Made by a program: the position numbers and the translations under genes. Under the pieces are notes generated by a model, which saw only the letters and a program-made list of their open reading frames with translations, made no database searches and was not told the origin of the DNA. A stretch of DNA of 64,000 nucleotides from assembly GCF_037126435.1 (NCBI RefSeq), contig NZ_CP147020.1, positions 124,001 through 188,000 on the forward strand, written 5' to 3'. This stretch comes from Bernardetia sp. ABR2-2B. Its GTDB lineage: Bacteria > Bacteroidota > Bacteroidia > Cytophagales > Bernardetiaceae. Shown piece after piece: positions 46,859 through 55,105 of the stretch; the stretch's first letter is position 1, and every line of letters starts with the position of its first letter.

Positions 46859-49066
46859 TTACTCAAAAAATGGAAAGACATGTTCATTCATAAATTTGTG
46901 TAACTCTTTTCTTTTTTTCTTTGAACTTAATTTTTCTATTTGACTTTGATAATCTCGTCTTAGATTTATCTGATAATCAGACTTTCGTTTTTCTAAATAA
47001 GGAATCCAAGCAGAATGCAAAGTAAAAAAATAGATAAGTGAAGGATGATGTAAAATACAAATAGCTCCTTTTTGTAGATTAGCAGCATCAAAAATCCAAA
47101 TTTCACGTTCATAATTTGTATTTGGTTTTTGTCCTTTGCCGTTTACCATCATACAAAAAATATAACCATCAGTAGAAGGTAATATTTCCTTGTCAGAATT
47201 TGCTTTTGTGTCTTTGCGAGGTATAAATTGTAAAGAACGAATTTCATAATTTTTAGGGAATTCATAAAAATCTATTATTTCCATCTTGTCAGTATCCAAA
47301 CAAGTAAGAGTTGCAGGAATTTCTTGTAATGTGTAATTTTCTATGTCTTTTAAAGGAACAATTCTATTTGGATAATTTTTATAAGAATTATAGACAAAAC
47401 GGGTAAGTCGTCGGTGTTCTATTCCAGAACATTGCCAATAAATATGTTTTATTTTAGAATGAGGAATAGACTCAGAAATAATATCTCTATGGGTATATAA
47501 ACCAACTCCCCAAGTATGTGCGCCTACTTTTTGAGATTGTTTTGTATCATTTTCTTGTTTGATATTTCCAATATTGTGATAGAGTTCTTCTTTGATAAAT
47601 TTTTCATTTTCTACATCAATCACAAATTTCCCCATTCTTGCTACATCCATTTCTCCAACAGCTAAAATACCTGCTGTTCCTTCTTCGATAGAAGTATCTT
47701 TTGGAAAATTTACAATTTTATCATAATAACGAACCCATTCAGACAAGCATGCCCCTGCATTATTTGCAGTATAAAAGGTTATTTGTCCATTTGGATTTTC
47801 ATAATTTGTTGTAAAATGTATGGTTTCAAGTGGAATATGAAATTGTTTTACTTTTACAGTATCAATATCTTCTGTCAAATCTTGCCTTCTGACAATATAC
47901 ATTTTGGTATAAGGAAGTTGTTTGCTGGCAATAAGTTCACGCAATATTTTATTGAAATTTGGATTTTGAGGAAATGGATTATTCATCAGAACATCTAATC
48001 CTACCTTAAAAGAGGCATCAATCAATAAAATATAATCCTTACTTAAACTAGTTTGGTGCATACATTGAAGAATATTAATAGGTGTGCCGTCTTCTTGTGT
48101 AAGTTTCCAAGTGTGTATTGCTTCATCTCCTTCCCATTTCATAAGGTATAAAATGGGTTCTGTTGTTGTTTTTAAGTTTGTTAGATTTTTGAATCTATTT
48201 TTAATCCAAGTGGAAGTCTGTTGGACAAAGCTAATTTCTTCATCTTGATTTACTCTATTTTGATTATAATTAGCTTTGCTATGAAGTTTGGTAAAATAGC
48301 TATAAATTTCATTTTTTGAAACTTGATTTGCTCTCAAAACTGCATGTTTGAAGTGATTTTTGATAGATATTCTTTTTTGAATCAAGCCTTCACCAATCCG
48401 AATTAGGGAAGCTACATTTTTAGAACCTTTTACATAATTGACTGTGAATATTTCTTTTGTAATTGGGTCAAAACTAGGATGTGCGCTAGTTTGATGAATA
48501 GGAAAAATCCAATCTATAAAAGGAACATTTTTGGCTTGCCATTGCTCATTTGTTCCAATAGGAGTAATGACTTTTAATGTATTTATATCAATTTCAAAAG
48601 GTCGTCCCAAATCTGAAGTGGCAAGCATTCTAATACAATCTTCATTTTTTGTTTTGAAAGGTGTAATGGCTGTGCTTAATAAATTTCTTGCACCTAGTTC
48701 GAAGGAAATACGAGAAATGCCCATATTCGAAAAACCATATTTTTTATTTCTTGCTGTACCTTGCTTTGAAGCCAAATCTGCGTAATAAGAAGGTGGTTTG
48801 AGTAAGCGAGATTTGACTGTTACTTTTCCTGTTTTATCAAAATCAAAACGAAAAACCATACTATCCCCATTCAAAATAGGACTTCCATATTCTGAATTTG
48901 CTTTTCCATCAGATGTAGTTTTTGGATAGGGCAGACCATTAGAGTTTACTGAACCAACAGAAGAATTGACAAATATATGTCCAAAAATATCAGTAGGAAT
49001 CTTTCCTTCTTTGACTAAAAGTTCGATATCTAATTCTTCTCTGCTTGCAGAAACTAATGGTTGCAT
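46859..49066 (-). CDS. Carotenoid cleavage oxygenase-family protein, unusually long
   Basis: A 735-residue protein of the carotenoid cleavage dioxygenase (RPE65/CCD) family. The four iron-ligand histidines are visible in family context: H196 (SAHPSFDP), H337 (CMHQTSLSKDYILL), H417 (IHFTTNYENPNGQITF) and H684 (FFTLHSAWIP). N-terminal GHIFVNSS...GSPILNGDSMVFRFDF and ATSDLGRPFEID also match. Usual members are 450-550 residues; here the segments between H196-H337 and H417-H684 carry large insertions. No signal peptide is seen. It likely cleaves a carotenoid or apocarotenoid. The gene is flanked by two terminators with the same stem. Confidence 0.8.
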   Translation of the reverse strand: MQPLVSASREELDIELLVKEGKIPTDIFGHIFVNSSVGSVNSNGLPYPKTTSDGKANSEYGSPILNGDSMVFRFDFDKTGKVTVKSRLLKPPSYYADLASKQGTARNKKYGFSNMGISRISFELGARNLLSTAITPFKTKNEDCIRMLATSDLGRPFEIDINTLKVITPIGTNEQWQAKNVPFIDWIFPIHQTSAHPSFDPITKEIFTVNYVKGSKNVASLIRIGEGLIQKRISIKNHFKHAVLRANQVSKNEIYSYFTKLHSKANYNQNRVNQDEEISFVQQTSTWIKNRFKNLTNLKTTTEPILYLMKWEGDEAIHTWKLTQEDGTPINILQCMHQTSLSKDYILLIDASFKVGLDVLMNNPFPQNPNFNKILRELIASKQLPYTKMYIVRRQDLTEDIDTVKVKQFHIPLETIHFTTNYENPNGQITFYTANNAGACLSEWVRYYDKIVNFPKDTSIEEGTAGILAVGEMDVARMGKFVIDVENEKFIKEELYHNIGNIKQENDTKQSQKVGAHTWGVGLYTHRDIISESIPHSKIKHIYWQCSGIEHRRLTRFVYNSYKNYPNRIVPLKDIENYTLQEIPATLTCLDTDKMEIIDFYEFPKNYEIRSLQFIPRKDTKANSDKEILPSTDGYIFCMMVNGKGQKPNTNYEREIWIFDAANLQKGAICILHHPSLIYFFTLHSAWIPYLEKRKSDYQINLRRDYQSQIEKLSSKKKRKELHKFMNEHVFPFFE

Positions 49067-49154
49067 AAATGATGTAAGGTATATAGATAGTTGTTTAAAA
49101 TTTTTATTTTTAAAATAGAAATAAAAATGTAAAATTCGGACTATTTTCGAATAA

Positions 49155-49196
49155 AAAAAAGGAATTTGATATTTTTTATCAAATTCCTTTTTTATT
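49155..49196 (-). terminator. Terminator of glnN, second copy of AGGAATTTGATA stem
   Basis: AAAAAGGAATTTGATA pairs with TATCAAATTCCTTTTT around TTTTT, giving a 16-bp stem. It follows the glnN stop on the minus strand. Confidence 0.8.
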
Positions 49197-49244
49197 TTAT
49201 CTCTTACTCTGAATTTAGATATTTAAAAACACATACACAAAGAG

Positions 49245-51428
49245 TTATCTTACAAACAAAAGCTCACGATATTTAGGAAGTTGCCACATTTCATCATCGA
49301 CAAACTGCTCTAATTTATCAGTTTCATAACGAATTTTATCAAAATAAGGCTTGATTTTATTGCAATAAGCCTCTGCTCCTTCTGTTGGCTCTAGTAGGTT
49401 TGCTTTTTTGCGTTCGTTTATCATTTCTTTGACAAGTTTAGTTGCCTTATTTATATGTTTGGCAATTCTACGAGCTGTGTCGGTTATCATTTCTAAGTCA
49501 TCATCTAATCCAATTTTTTGCATCTTGTAGATAGTTTCAGTCAATTCTCCTAGGTATTTCATTGCCGAAGGAATGACATGATTTATTGTCAAATCGCCTA
49601 TCAAGCGAGATTCAATTTGGACTTGGTGTAAATAATTTTCTAAATGAATTTCTTGACGTGCTTCAATTTCTTGTTCTGTAAGAATGTTATTATCTGTAAA
49701 TAATTTTCTTCCTTTTTTAGTAATATTTGCAGTAAGAGCTTCTGGAGTAGTACGAAGATTAGAAAGACCACGTTTTTTGGCTTCTTTTTCCCAATCTTCA
49801 CTATAATTATTACCCTCAAAACGAACAGCCTTGGATTCTTTAATATAACGGCGAAGAACATTAACGATAGCTAATTCTCTTTTTTCACCATCTTTCTCTA
49901 ACTTCTCTACTTCTGCGTGGAATTTCACAAGTTGGTCAGCAACTGCTGTATTCAGAACCATCATTGGAAGCGAACAGTTGGCAGTAGAACCCACTGCACG
50001 GAATTCAAACTTATTTCCTGTAAAAGCAAAAGGCGAAGTACGATTTCTGTCAGTATTATCCAATAAAATTGGAGGAATTTTATCAATTCCTAATTTAATA
50101 TACATATTATCTCCTTTTCCAACCTGTACTTTTGCATTTTCTTCTAATTCATTCAATACTTTATCAAGCTGAGAACCCACAAAAACAGAAATGATTGCTG
50201 GAGGAGCTTCATTTGCACCCAAACGATAATCATTTGAATCAGAAGCAATACTTGCACGAAGTAAATCAGCGTGTTCATGAACAGCTTTAATTGTATTTAC
50301 AAAGAAGGCTAAGAATTGTAGATTTTCTTTTGGTTTGTTAGAAGGAGCTAACAAATTTTTACCTGTATCTGTGCTTAATGCCCAGTTATTATGCTTTCCA
50401 CTTCCGTTTACACCTTGAAATGGTTTTTCGTGGAAAAGAACTTTCAGATTATGACGTTCTGCCACTCTGCTCATTACGTCCATCAAAACCATGTTGTGAT
50501 CGACAGCTACGTTTACCTCTTCAAACTGTGGCGCACACTCAAACTGTGCAGGTGCAACTTCGTTGTGGCGAGTAGTGATAGGAATACCTAATTTTAATGA
50601 TTCAATTTCGAAGTCTTGCATAAATGCTTTCACTCTTGAAGGAATTGAACCAAAATAATGGTCGTCCAATTGCTGCCCACGAGCAGGTGCATGACTCAAG
50701 ACAGTACGACCACCCAAAACCAAATCATGACGAGCATAGAATAGCGATTTATCTACTACGAAAAATTCTTGCTCAACACCTAAAGTAATCGTAACTTTAT
50801 TTACATTCCTATCAAAAAGGCGACAAACATCTGTTGCAGCACGATTTAATAAATCTATTGAACGAATCAAAGGCGTTTTGTGGTCTAGTGCCTCGCCTGT
50901 ATAAGAAACAAAAAGAGAAGGAATACAAAGCGTTTTGCCTCCTCCACTCTCTACAATAAAAGCTGGAGAGGAAGGGTCCCAAGCTGTATAACCACGAGCT
51001 TCGAAGGTTACACGAAGTCCACCACTTGGAAACGAAGAGGCATCGGGTTCTTGCTGAACAAGTGTAGAGCCTTTAAATTCTTCTAAAGGAGTTCCTTCTG
51101 CATTTGGGCGAAAAAATGAATCGTGTTTTTCTGCACTTGTGCCACGCAACGGCTGAAACCAGTGTGTATAATGTGTAACACCGTTTTCGATTGCCCACGC
51201 TTTCATTCCAGAAGCCACAGCATCAGCAAGACGAGTGTCTATTTTCTGACTTTTTTCGACGGCTGTTTTTAGATTTTTGTACGTTGTAGAAGACAAATAG
51301 CGTTGCATTGCTTTGTCATTAAAAACATTTACTCCGAAATAATCAGAAATACGATTAGAAGGTGGAGTTACTTTTACTTCTGGGCGATTTTTGGCATCTT
51401 TTAATGCTTCAAAACGAATATGTGACAT
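49245..51428 (-). CDS. glnN: Type III glutamine synthetase (GlnN)
   Basis: ATP-dependent assimilation of ammonium into glutamine. The 727-residue length, the N-terminal GSIII domain and motifs such as MKAWAIENGVTHYTHWFQPL, GVEQEFFVVD, NGSGKHNNWALST and NDYRLGANEAPPAI are characteristic of GSIII, common in Bacteroidota. It is not the 470-residue GlnA type. A TATATTTG box at 51550-51543 on the minus strand is the likely promoter. No glnK/amt gene is in the window. Confidence 0.95.
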   Translation of the reverse strand: MSHIRFEALKDAKNRPEVKVTPPSNRISDYFGVNVFNDKAMQRYLSSTTYKNLKTAVEKSQKIDTRLADAVASGMKAWAIENGVTHYTHWFQPLRGTSAEKHDSFFRPNAEGTPLEEFKGSTLVQQEPDASSFPSGGLRVTFEARGYTAWDPSSPAFIVESGGGKTLCIPSLFVSYTGEALDHKTPLIRSIDLLNRAATDVCRLFDRNVNKVTITLGVEQEFFVVDKSLFYARHDLVLGGRTVLSHAPARGQQLDDHYFGSIPSRVKAFMQDFEIESLKLGIPITTRHNEVAPAQFECAPQFEEVNVAVDHNMVLMDVMSRVAERHNLKVLFHEKPFQGVNGSGKHNNWALSTDTGKNLLAPSNKPKENLQFLAFFVNTIKAVHEHADLLRASIASDSNDYRLGANEAPPAIISVFVGSQLDKVLNELEENAKVQVGKGDNMYIKLGIDKIPPILLDNTDRNRTSPFAFTGNKFEFRAVGSTANCSLPMMVLNTAVADQLVKFHAEVEKLEKDGEKRELAIVNVLRRYIKESKAVRFEGNNYSEDWEKEAKKRGLSNLRTTPEALTANITKKGRKLFTDNNILTEQEIEARQEIHLENYLHQVQIESRLIGDLTINHVIPSAMKYLGELTETIYKMQKIGLDDDLEMITDTARRIAKHINKATKLVKEMINERKKANLLEPTEGAEAYCNKIKPYFDKIRYETDKLEQFVDDEMWQLPKYRELLFVR

Positions 51429-51542
51429 AAATAAAAATTTTGAGAGAATAAGGTGTTAAATAAAACTTTGAGAGAATTAATTTTTGAGGTCAATTCTGAA
51501 AATAAAATTGATTTTTTGAAAAAATGACCTTTAGATATAAGG

Positions 51543-51550
51543 CAAATATA
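51543..51550 (-). promoter_or_regulatory. Bacteroidota -7 promoter box for glnN
   Basis: The minus strand reads TATATTTG, a perfect TAnnTTTG match, 115 bp upstream of the glnN start. Two long T runs (T10 at 51612-51621 and T9 at 51634-51642) lie further upstream. Confidence 0.48.
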
Positions 51551-51676
51551 AATAAATTTTATCAATTCGTAATAAATGACTTTAAATTTTAACCTGTTTC
51601 TCTATATATTGTTTTTTTTTTGAGTGAATATTCTTTTTTTTTACATTTATCTTCTATGAATTAAATCTTGAGAGTT

Positions 51677-52450
51677 TTAGTCTAAAAAATGAGGGTAAAT
51701 TTGGGAAGGTTTAAACAGTTTTTTATTATCATCTTGGACTAATTCTATATTCAATAATCTATCAATCATAAACCTATTACTTATAATAAGTTGAGATACA
51801 TACGCAATAATAAAAAGCAGAATTAAAATATTTAACGAATCTGTCAAAACTTTTCCAAAAAGTAGAAGGTAAAGAACAAAAAAAAGAATTATTATGATAA
51901 AATTAATTATCCATACTAAAATATTTCTCAATAGAACAAGTAAAAAAGAAATACGTTTTTTTGTTTTGTGGCGCATAAAGTAAAGTCCATTTAACCTTTT
52001 ACCTAAACTTCTATGTATCAATACAGAATCTCTGAAAATTAGATAAAAAAACACTAATCCATAACAAATAATTTCGCTAGAACCATTTAAACCTAGCTTT
52101 TTGTCAAATTGAACAAAAAAGAGTATAGAAAATTGAAAAATCAACATGGTAAAAAATATATCACCGAAAAAGGACGTTAGACGCTCATTCAAAGTTGGTA
52201 TTCTAAATGAATGTAATGAAGGTTTTGCAATGTTTAGAAGAGTAGATTTAGGGAAACTTTTTAGTATTTCTCTTTGATTACAATGTTTTGAACCCATATA
52301 TTCCCAACTCTCTTTCAAAAAAGCAGATTTGCAAGAAGCACAAAAAACAATCTCATCGCCTAAAGAAAAACTATCGCCTGTGATTGGGTCTTGACGATTT
52401 TCTTCTAAGAAATGAGTTTGATTTTCAGTAAGGGTTAAGGTATTTTTCAT
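51677..52450 (-). CDS. RDD-family membrane protein with RING-like N-terminal domain
   Basis: A 257-residue protein. Residues 20-60 hold a zinc-binding-like motif: DPITG, then C37-x2-C40, W49 and H56-C57 (CASCKSAFLKESWEYMGSKHC). This resembles prokaryotic RING/treble-clef modules. Residues about 85-245 contain several membrane helices with LIHRSLGKRLNGLYF and a terminal DRLLNIELVQ, matching the RDD pattern. The neighbour upstream (52501-53262) shares the N-terminal module. The combination suggests paired proteins of one membrane system. The function is unknown. Confidence 0.7.
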   Translation of the reverse strand: MKNTLTLTENQTHFLEENRQDPITGDSFSLGDEIVFCASCKSAFLKESWEYMGSKHCNQREILKSFPKSTLLNIAKPSLHSFRIPTLNERLTSFFGDIFFTMLIFQFSILFFVQFDKKLGLNGSSEIICYGLVFFYLIFRDSVLIHRSLGKRLNGLYFMRHKTKKRISFLLVLLRNILVWIINFIIIILFFVLYLLLFGKVLTDSLNILILLFIIAYVSQLIISNRFMIDRLLNIELVQDDNKKLFKPSQIYPHFLD

Positions 52451-52500
52451 TTTTTTGTTGAAGTATTAGAGTATGTATATTCTCTTTCATAATTTGAAAC

Positions 52501-53262
52501 TTAAAGCCATTCTATTTTTGCAGGAATATCTTTTCCTTTAATTGCATTCTTATAATGAGAATCTATCTTCAAAATGACTTGTGTATAACGAGATAAATAG
52601 TTTGTAAAATTTAATAACTCTTCATTTTTGTGAAATTGAAGATATTTTTTTTCTAATGGTATTTTTGTGCTTATTCCGTTAGTCTGTTTTATATAAATAT
52701 AACTTGATGTCGATTTTGAGTGATTACAGTTGATTGTTATGTGTTTTATTTCTCTATATTCTATTTTTACTTCTCCTACTATCCGTTTTATTTTTAAATA
52801 AGAACTGTATAAATTGATACTGGTGGTAGGCATAACCAAAATTCCTATGGCGACAGGAATAAGAAAAGCAATAAGACCAATTACAAGCAAAACGAGTGAA
52901 TCATCAGAACTAAAGTTGAAATAAACAAAACTAAAAGCCAATATTTCGATAATTAAAACACCTAAAAATTTTGTAAAAATATCTTCTTTGGGAACTAGAG
53001 ATAGAAAAGTAAGTAACCCTATTTTGAGTTCTAATTTATGTTGCTTCGGAACAATTTCTAATGTTTTATTCTGCTCACAATGCGTATTTCCCAAATACTC
53101 CCAACTATCCTTCAAAAAAGCAGACTTACATGAAGCACAAATCACAATTTCATCATTTTCTTTTATCACATCTCCTGTGATTGGGTCTTTACGGTCTTGA
53201 TTTAGGAAATCAAAATGATTACTTAGTGTTAGTGTATGTATATTTTGAGTTTTATTTTTCAT
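52501..53262 (-). CDS. Membrane protein with the same RING-like N-terminal domain and a PH-like C-terminus
   Basis: A 253-residue protein. The N-terminal module (about 25-65) repeats the neighbour's: DPITGDVI, C42-x2-C45, W54 and H61-C62 (CASCKSAFLKDSWEYLGNTHC). Two hydrophobic helices lie at about 90-138. The C-terminal part (about 140-253) is strand-rich with SSYLKIKRIVGEVKIEYREI, like bacterial PH/YcxB-type domains. The gene lies 50 bp upstream of the RDD gene on the same strand and is probably cotranscribed with it. The shared domain implies a common partner or zinc-dependent interaction. The function is unknown. Confidence 0.65.
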   Translation of the reverse strand: MKNKTQNIHTLTLSNHFDFLNQDRKDPITGDVIKENDEIVICASCKSAFLKDSWEYLGNTHCEQNKTLEIVPKQHKLELKIGLLTFLSLVPKEDIFTKFLGVLIIEILAFSFVYFNFSSDDSLVLLVIGLIAFLIPVAIGILVMPTTSINLYSSYLKIKRIVGEVKIEYREIKHITINCNHSKSTSSYIYIKQTNGISTKIPLEKKYLQFHKNEELLNFTNYLSRYTQVILKIDSHYKNAIKGKDIPAKIEWL

Positions 53263-53276
53263 GAATCAAATTCACT

Positions 53277-53365
53277 CTAAAAGTTGTTTAGGAAGAGGTT
53301 TTCGTAAACGAGGACTAAAACCGTCGTTTAAGATAACTTTCTTCTCATTGACGGTTTTTTTCTAG
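53277..53365. repeat. Intergenic hairpin region with a MITE-like left end
   Basis: It begins AAGTTGTTTAGGAAGAGG, matching 16 of 18 bases of the 58677 element's left end. It contains a TAAACGA/TCGTTTA hairpin and AAAACCGTC...GACGGTTTT with T7. It may be a truncated relative or just a terminator. Confidence 0.35.
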
Positions 53366-53403
53366 TTTTAAACAAGCTCTAATTGAATAGTAATCAAACA
53401 GAA

Positions 53404-53447
53404 AATAGTTGTAAGAAATGATATTTTCCTACAACTATTTTTTAAAT
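53404..53447. terminator. Terminator-like hairpin
   Basis: AAAATAGTTGTA pairs with TACAACTATTTT around a loop of about 20 nt, ending in T6. It is positioned as terminator for the minus-strand gene at 53474. Confidence 0.6.
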
Positions 53448-53473
53448 AAAGAAGAGTTTCAATTAAACTAAAC

Positions 53474-54157
53474 TTACTTTGGAGTATTAAATGTTAGTTT
53501 GAGTAACTTTATAAGTTCTTCCTCCTTTTTTACATTTAACTTACTTTCTTTTGCATTATTTTCAAAGTCGTTACCTAAAAGCTTGAATGCTTTCTTTTTT
53601 TGTGAAGGTATTTCAATGAGTTTGGCATTCTCCTTTTTTTGAATATAAAAAGTTTCAATAACATTCCCAAAAGAAGCTGGAATTGCCATTTTATAACTTC
53701 CATCAGACTCTCTACCTTTATCATACTTGACGACTTGTTTTTTTATCAAACGCATACCATCACTATTTTCCCACAATAACAATCCGTAACTCAAACCATA
53801 ATCTGGATAATTTACCACAATATAAGAGTTATCTTTATCTTTTAAATCAAAACGATACCTACTTTGTGGGCTAATTGCTTTTAAGATACTGTCTTGATCT
53901 TTAAACTGAAGAGTTTGTTTGTAAGCATCATAACGGACAAGTATTGGCTCATCTATGTCCGAACAAGTAGCTTCTTGAAATTCCATGCTTGTATAAGGGC
54001 TACCCTTCACATCACTATATTTAAAGCTACCAACTGTTTCAGTTGGTCTATAGGAAATACTAGTACCATCACGGTTTACAACCGTAACATTTTGTGCCTT
54101 AATAAAAGAAGTAGTTCCTATTATAAATAAAATAGTGAATAAAAAACATTTTTTCAT
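53474..54157 (-). CDS. Secreted hypothetical protein
   Basis: A 227-residue protein from the ATG at 54157, with a signal peptide (about 1-22, IKAQ boundary). A longer in-frame start at 54190 would put 11 residues before it. The mature protein begins with beta-strand patterns (NVTVVNRDGTSISY) and ends with a Lys-rich helix. I do not recognise the family and can name no catalytic motif. It appears monocistronic, between two hairpin-rich gaps. Confidence 0.6.
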   Translation of the reverse strand: MKKCFLFTILFIIGTTSFIKAQNVTVVNRDGTSISYRPTETVGSFKYSDVKGSPYTSMEFQEATCSDIDEPILVRYDAYKQTLQFKDQDSILKAISPQSRYRFDLKDKDNSYIVVNYPDYGLSYGLLLWENSDGMRLIKKQVVKYDKGRESDGSYKMAIPASFGNVIETFYIQKKENAKLIEIPSQKKKAFKLLGNDFENNAKESKLNVKKEEELIKLLKLTFNTPK

Positions 54158-54370
54158 AGAGATATTTTTTTGTGTGAAAAACAGATACATTTAAAAGCTC
54201 AACAACCTATTTGTTAGTTTTAAATGTACAAAAAAGAATTTATAGTAAGAAGTATAGAAGAATTTTTTACTAAAAAAGATAAAAACCTACTATAAATCTA
54301 CTGTCTTGCTCAAACCTATTTCTTAAACTTATTGTTTTATAAGCATAAAATTATCAAAAAAACTCAAAAA

Positions 54371-54865
54371 ATGAAGCCAAAACCTATTAAGCCAAAAAAA
54401 GGACAAGAATCAGTATGGGATTATCCTCGTCCACCCGCTTTAGAATTTTTTAATAAGACTATTAAAATATATTTCAATGGTAAGCAGGTTGTACAGACTA
54501 ATAAAGCCTACCGAGTGCTAGAAACAAGTCATCCACCTGTTTATTATATTCCACTTCAAGATGTTGAGCAACAGTTTTTAGTAGATTCAGATAGTTCTAC
54601 TCATTGCGAATGGAAAGGAAAAGGCTCTTACTTTAGCTTGAAAGTAGGAGAGAAGTTTGTAAAAGATGCTGCTTGGTATTATGATACTCCTAAAGAAAGG
54701 TTTGAACCAATCAAAAATTATTTGGCTTTTTATGCTCATAAGGTAGATAAATGTACTATTGATGAAGAAATTGTAATACCTCAACCTGGTAATTTCTATG
54801 GAGGATGGGTTACCAAAGATATTGTAGGTCCTTTTAAGGGAATAGAAGGCAGTTGGGGTTGGTAA
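54371..54865 (+). CDS. DUF427 domain protein
   Basis: A 164-residue protein of the DUF427 (NTP_transf_9-like) family, from the ATG at 54371. An upstream in-frame codon at 54332 gives an atypical MFYKHKIIKK start. Landmarks are WDYPRPPALEFFNKTIKIYFNG, AYRVLETSHPPVYYIPLQDV, STHCEWKGKGSYF and DAAWYYDTP followed by NYLAFYA. The C-terminus ends GWVTKDIVGPFKGIEGSWGW. The biochemical role of this family is not established. The gene is in its own unit, divergent from the secreted protein gene. Confidence 0.82.
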   Translation: MKPKPIKPKKGQESVWDYPRPPALEFFNKTIKIYFNGKQVVQTNKAYRVLETSHPPVYYIPLQDVEQQFLVDSDSSTHCEWKGKGSYFSLKVGEKFVKDAAWYYDTPKERFEPIKNYLAFYAHKVDKCTIDEEIVIPQPGNFYGGWVTKDIVGPFKGIEGSWGW

Positions 54866-55105
54866 TAAGAATTTTATTCCATTACAAGAAGTGTGTAAGG
54901 GATTACGTAAATGATTCTTTTTACATAAAACTATGTTTTATAAGTTTCTAAACTTCTTGAAGTTTGAGTATATGTATATTGCTTGAGTAAGATTAAAAAT
55001 AAAAGTTAAATGCTAATTCCTTTTATTAAGAAAACTTGTTTATCTTTACGAGATATAATTTAATATTTATAGACAAATCTGAGTATTTTGAAACATAGTT
55101 TTTTT

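Noticed and set aside
51429-51676. T10 and T9 runs as a phase-variable promoter of glnN
   Set aside because: The runs lie upstream of the -7 box and this is an essential-type gene; no evidence for switching.
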